Of a stretch of 8,975 nt of DNA, positions 6,688 through 8,975 are shown one piece after another; the stretch's first letter is position 1, and each line of letters begins with the position of its first letter. This stretch comes from Candidatus Sumerlaeota bacterium (lineage in GTDB: Bacteria; Sumerlaeota; T1SED10-198M): NCBI GenBank assembly GCA_003554345.1, contig PWGE01000310.1, positions 1 to 8,975 on the forward strand, written 5' to 3'. A program made the translations under genes and the position numbers. The notes below the pieces were generated by a model. That model saw only the letters and a program-made list of their open reading frames with translations, had not been told where the DNA came from and did no database searches.

Positions 6688-7635
6688 TTATAATTCATCC
6701 AGCAACTCATCCCGGGAAAGAGGTCGGCTTATGCGGGAAATTTCTCTTCCTTCAGCATCATGAAAAATAATAGCGGGGACACGATAAATTGAAAATTCAG
6801 ATGAATAACGGGGTTCCTGAGAAAGATCAATGCGCACCAGCACGTAATCTGCCAGCCGTTCTTCAAATTCAGAAGTTTCAAAATATCGGTCATATTCCTG
6901 GCAGGCTTCTGCCTGAGGAGTATAAAAATAGACAAGCATTTCTCTATTCTGCTGTCTGGCAACACGACGTGCCTGGGACAGATTATCATACCATACAACC
7001 TCATCCACCTCTACAGGTTCCGTTGGTTCGTCAACAATCGGATCTTCAACCGGGGCAACATCAATGTCCACATCATCATCTACCAGGACAAAGCGAAAAC
7101 CATCAGCATAGACGCGGGGAAGATTTCTATCGTCAGCGGGACCGTCTGCCTCGGAAGCATCAACCTTTACATGAAGATCATCACCTGAGGAAAAAGTATA
7201 CTCTCCAAGAGAAATCCATTGATTGTGATTCGGTCTCGTCAAACCACCCCAGCCATCCTGATTGAGCTCAACGGTAGTATCTCCATCAGCATGTTCAATG
7301 ATATATTTCACATTCCTGAGATTGGCAGACTGACTCCAGGTCACATAGACCTCGTAGCGTCCTTCCTGATCAAACGCAGGGGCAACACGTGCGCTGGCGA
7401 CAAAATCCTCTTCATCCCTGTAATCAATCATACGGGAACCCAGCTCTTCCGTCAAACCCGACGCTTCACTTTTGGCAACACTTGTCTGCCAGTTGCCTTC
7501 CACTTCTTCATAATACTCATAGTTCTGCCCATCCGGCAGCGTTTCCACAATTATCTCACCGGCAGTCACTATACTGGTAAGGAAAATACACACTCCCAGC
7601 ACTAAAAGCATTTCCTTAAAATTTTTTAAAAACAT
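6688..7635 (-). CDS. Secreted golvesin-like/thioredoxin-like fusion protein without a CXXC motif
   Basis: A 315-residue exported protein. Residues 1-25 are a signal peptide (FLKNFKEM, then hydrophobic LLVLGVCIFLTSIVTA, likely cut before Gly26). Residues about 40-186 form a golvesin-like beta-sandwich (GNWQTS, RYEVYVTWSQSANLRNVKY, QWISLGEYTF, VYADGFRFVLV), clearly similar to the module in the next secreted protein. An acidic, proline-containing linker spans 187-212. Residues about 213-315 resemble a thioredoxin-like domain of the DUF255/thioredoxin_7 kind: WYDNLSQARRVARQQNREML, YFYTPQAEACQEY, VRIDLS and VPAIIFHDAEGREI, where Pro287 would be the cis-proline. The active-site position reads AEAC rather than CXXC, so only Cys245 remains and disulfide exchange is unlikely in the normal way. 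AAGGGAG precedes ATG 7635. The mature chain has three lysines. A binding or chaperone role at the envelope is inferred. Confidence 0.78.
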   Translation of the reverse strand: MFLKNFKEMLLVLGVCIFLTSIVTAGEIIVETLPDGQNYEYYEEVEGNWQTSVAKSEASGLTEELGSRMIDYRDEEDFVASARVAPAFDQEGRYEVYVTWSQSANLRNVKYIIEHADGDTTVELNQDGWGGLTRPNHNQWISLGEYTFSSGDDLHVKVDASEADGPADDRNLPRVYADGFRFVLVDDDVDIDVAPVEDPIVDEPTEPVEVDEVVWYDNLSQARRVARQQNREMLVYFYTPQAEACQEYDRYFETSEFEERLADYVLVRIDLSQEPRYSSEFSIYRVPAIIFHDAEGREISRISRPLSRDELLDEL

Positions 7636-7678
7636 CTCTTATTCTCCCTTTACCTTACTCTTTTTCTTTCTATCAGAT

Positions 7679-7707
7679 ATTTTAACAGAATTTATTATTT
7701 TTCTAAA
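7679..7707 (-). promoter_or_regulatory. Candidate promoter of the golvesin/thioredoxin-like gene
   Basis: On the minus strand TTTAGA (7702-7707, four of six) and TAAAAT (7679-7684, five of six) are 17 bases apart in the 100-bp gap after nadC. Transcription would begin near 7672, about 37 bases before the ATG. The region is almost all A and T, so this is a modest prediction. It would separate the secreted-protein gene from the panB-nadC unit. Confidence 0.3.
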
Positions 7708-7736
7708 AGAAAAAACTATTTATCGTTATTTTCCTT

Positions 7737-8582
7737 TCAATTCCCGGAAAATAACAGTGAAAGATCCAGTGCTTTTACTGAATGAGTAAGCTCTCCCACG
7801 GAAATATACTGAACGCCTGTCCGGGCATATTCTTCTATATTATCAAAAGTTATACCACCGGACGCTTCCAGTTCTACTTTATCTTCTCCCATTTTTACAG
7901 CCTGCTGTATATCAAAAGAAGACATGTTATCCAGCATGATATAGTCTATCATTTCTTCATATTGCAGAGCTTTTTTAAATTCTTCCAGATTTTTAACCTC
8001 TATTTCCACAGGCAAATCTTCGGGTGCAGAAGATTGAATAATTTCCAGAGCCTGTTCAATACCACCCGCTGCTTCAATATGATTATCTTTAACCAGAATC
8101 ATATCATACAGACCCATTCGATGATTCTGCCCTCCGCCGGTACGAACAGCATACTTATCCAGCTCGCGCCACAGAGGCATCGTTTTACGGGTATCCAGAA
8201 TAGTAACGCCATAGGGAACGGTTTTCTGAACATATTGTTCCGTGCGGGTAGCTATTCCTGACAAACGCTGAATGATATTTAAAAAAACCCTTTCACCCTG
8301 GAGAACAGAAAGTATTTTTGCCGTGAGATGCATTAAAGGCTGACCGGTTCGAATACTTTCCCCCTCAGCAGCCAGCAATTCAATTTCCACCTCATCATCA
8401 AGCAACCCGAAGACGGTACCGGCCAGGGGCAAACCACATATTATCCCATCTTCCCTGGCATACAGGGTAAAAGAACCACTTTCCGAACCATAAAAAAAAA
8501 GCCGGGAAGTACAATCTCCCCTGCCTACATCTTCTTCCAGTGCCTCCTGCACTCTTTCTCGCAAACGGGATGATATTTTCAT
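7737..8582 (-). CDS. nadC: Nicotinate-nucleotide pyrophosphorylase (carboxylating), quinolinate phosphoribosyltransferase
   Basis: NadC converts quinolinate and phosphoribosyl pyrophosphate into nicotinate mononucleotide, carbon dioxide and pyrophosphate, the step where de novo NAD synthesis joins the salvage route. It is cytoplasmic. The 281-residue length is normal for the family. Visible signatures: the N-terminal EALEEDVGRGDCTS (13-26), GERVFLNIIQRLSGIAT (96-112), LDTRKTMPLWRELDKYAV (129-146), GGGQNHRMGLYD (149-160), LVKDNHI (163-169), EIEVKN (193-198), MLDNM (216-220), ELEASGGI (237-244) and the C-terminal ISVGELTHS (260-268), which together give the phosphoribosyl pyrophosphate and quinolinate sites. 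The start at 8582 is 3 bp after the panB stop and follows GGAG eight bases upstream. nadA and nadB are not in the window. Co-transcription with panB is likely, joining two cofactor pathways. Confidence 0.95.
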   Translation of the reverse strand: MKISSRLRERVQEALEEDVGRGDCTSRLFFYGSESGSFTLYAREDGIICGLPLAGTVFGLLDDEVEIELLAAEGESIRTGQPLMHLTAKILSVLQGERVFLNIIQRLSGIATRTEQYVQKTVPYGVTILDTRKTMPLWRELDKYAVRTGGGQNHRMGLYDMILVKDNHIEAAGGIEQALEIIQSSAPEDLPVEIEVKNLEEFKKALQYEEMIDYIMLDNMSSFDIQQAVKMGEDKVELEASGGITFDNIEEYARTGVQYISVGELTHSVKALDLSLLFSGN

Positions 8583-8585
8583 TCC

Positions 8586-8975
8586 TTAATCTCCGTAGCT
8601 ATGTTTATCTTCAGGAAAAGCCTCCGTACGAACCTCTTCGCAGTAAGAGCGTACCGCCTGGAGAATAATTTTCCTTAAGTCAGCATATTGCTTTACAAAA
8701 CGAGGCAGGGGGCTGGCAGACAAGCCCAGCAAATCATTGATAACAAGAACCTGACCATCACAATGTTTTCCAGCTCCAATACCTATTACAGGTACCGAAA
8801 GCATCTCTTTCACTTCCCGGGCAAGACTGACAGGAACAGCTTCAAGTACGATACTGAAAACCCCTGATCTTTCAAGAGCCCGGGCATCCTGCTTGATCTT
8901 TTCAGCCTGCCCGGCGTCCTTTCCGCGTACACGATATCCCCCATACGCATGGACGGATTGTGGTTGCAATCCGAT
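8586..8975 (-). CDS. panB: 3-methyl-2-oxobutanoate hydroxymethyltransferase, C-terminal half (5' partial)
   Basis: PanB transfers a hydroxymethyl group from 5,10-methylenetetrahydrofolate to 2-oxoisovalerate to make ketopantoate, the first committed step of pantothenate and coenzyme A synthesis. About 129 residues are present, roughly half the usual length; the gene runs off the right edge. The frame is open to the edge and begins IGLQPQSVHAYGGYRVRGKD, the family's GHIGLxPQS region, so the TTG at 8969 is an internal leucine and not a start. Other signatures: FSIVLEAVP, holding the conserved glutamate, then PVIGIGAGKHCDGQVLVIND and LLGLS, followed by the C-terminal FVKQYADL and EAFPEDKHSYGD. 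nadC follows after 3 bp on the same strand, so the two are probably one operon. panC or panD may lie outside the window but cannot be seen. Confidence 0.95.
   Translation of the reverse strand: MGLQPQSVHAYGGYRVRGKDAGQAEKIKQDARALERSGVFSIVLEAVPVSLAREVKEMLSVPVIGIGAGKHCDGQVLVINDLLGLSASPLPRFVKQYADLRKIILQAVRSYCEEVRTEAFPEDKHSYGD

Noticed and set aside
7698-7714. Perfect inverted repeat TTTTTCT/AGAAAAA after nadC as a terminator
   Set aside because: Its stem is almost all A-T pairs with a three-base loop and would be very weak; it also overlaps the candidate promoter of the next gene.

Overview
The window suggests a bacterium that makes a polysaccharide exported by an ABC transporter. It also appears to secrete acidic, lysine-poor proteins, which hints at a saline or haloalkaline habitat. 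Nothing here fixes the phylum. Shine-Dalgarno sites (AAGGAG, AAGGGAG, AGGAAAGGA) and E. coli-like -35/-10 boxes are visible.

Left block, plus strand (1-4648). Three tightly packed genes look like the end of a longer polysaccharide operon. They are the 3' end of a Wzt-type export ATPase with its C-terminal substrate-recognition domain, a 915-residue double glycosyltransferase (GT4 then GT2) with an extra C-terminal module, and a 436-residue cytoplasmic coiled-coil protein that I cannot name. By eye the same kind of beta-sandwich module seems to occur four times in these proteins: at the end of the ATPase, at the end of the glycosyltransferase, and on both sides of the coiled coil. The clearest pair is the ATPase module and the N-terminal module of the coiled-coil protein. 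My reading is that synthesis, export and a tether or ruler protein may all recognise one glycan through a shared module. This is the most interesting feature of the window.

Right block, minus strand (4654-8975). In transcription order it holds the 3' end of panB (pantothenate/CoA pathway), then nadC (NAD pathway) 3 bp later. After a 100-bp gap comes a secreted golvesin-like/thioredoxin-like fusion lacking the usual first active-site cysteine. After a 351-bp gap comes a secreted phosphodiester glycosidase-family protein with two golvesin-like modules. The two secreted proteins share their accessory module and composition, so they probably work on the same extracellular or envelope glycan.

The two blocks converge with 5 bp between stop codons (4648/4654). 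The 351-bp gap contains two candidate promoters reading toward the phosphodiester glycosidase gene, one of which would give a leader of about 230 nt. I saw no tRNA, rRNA, CRISPR array or intact mobile element.
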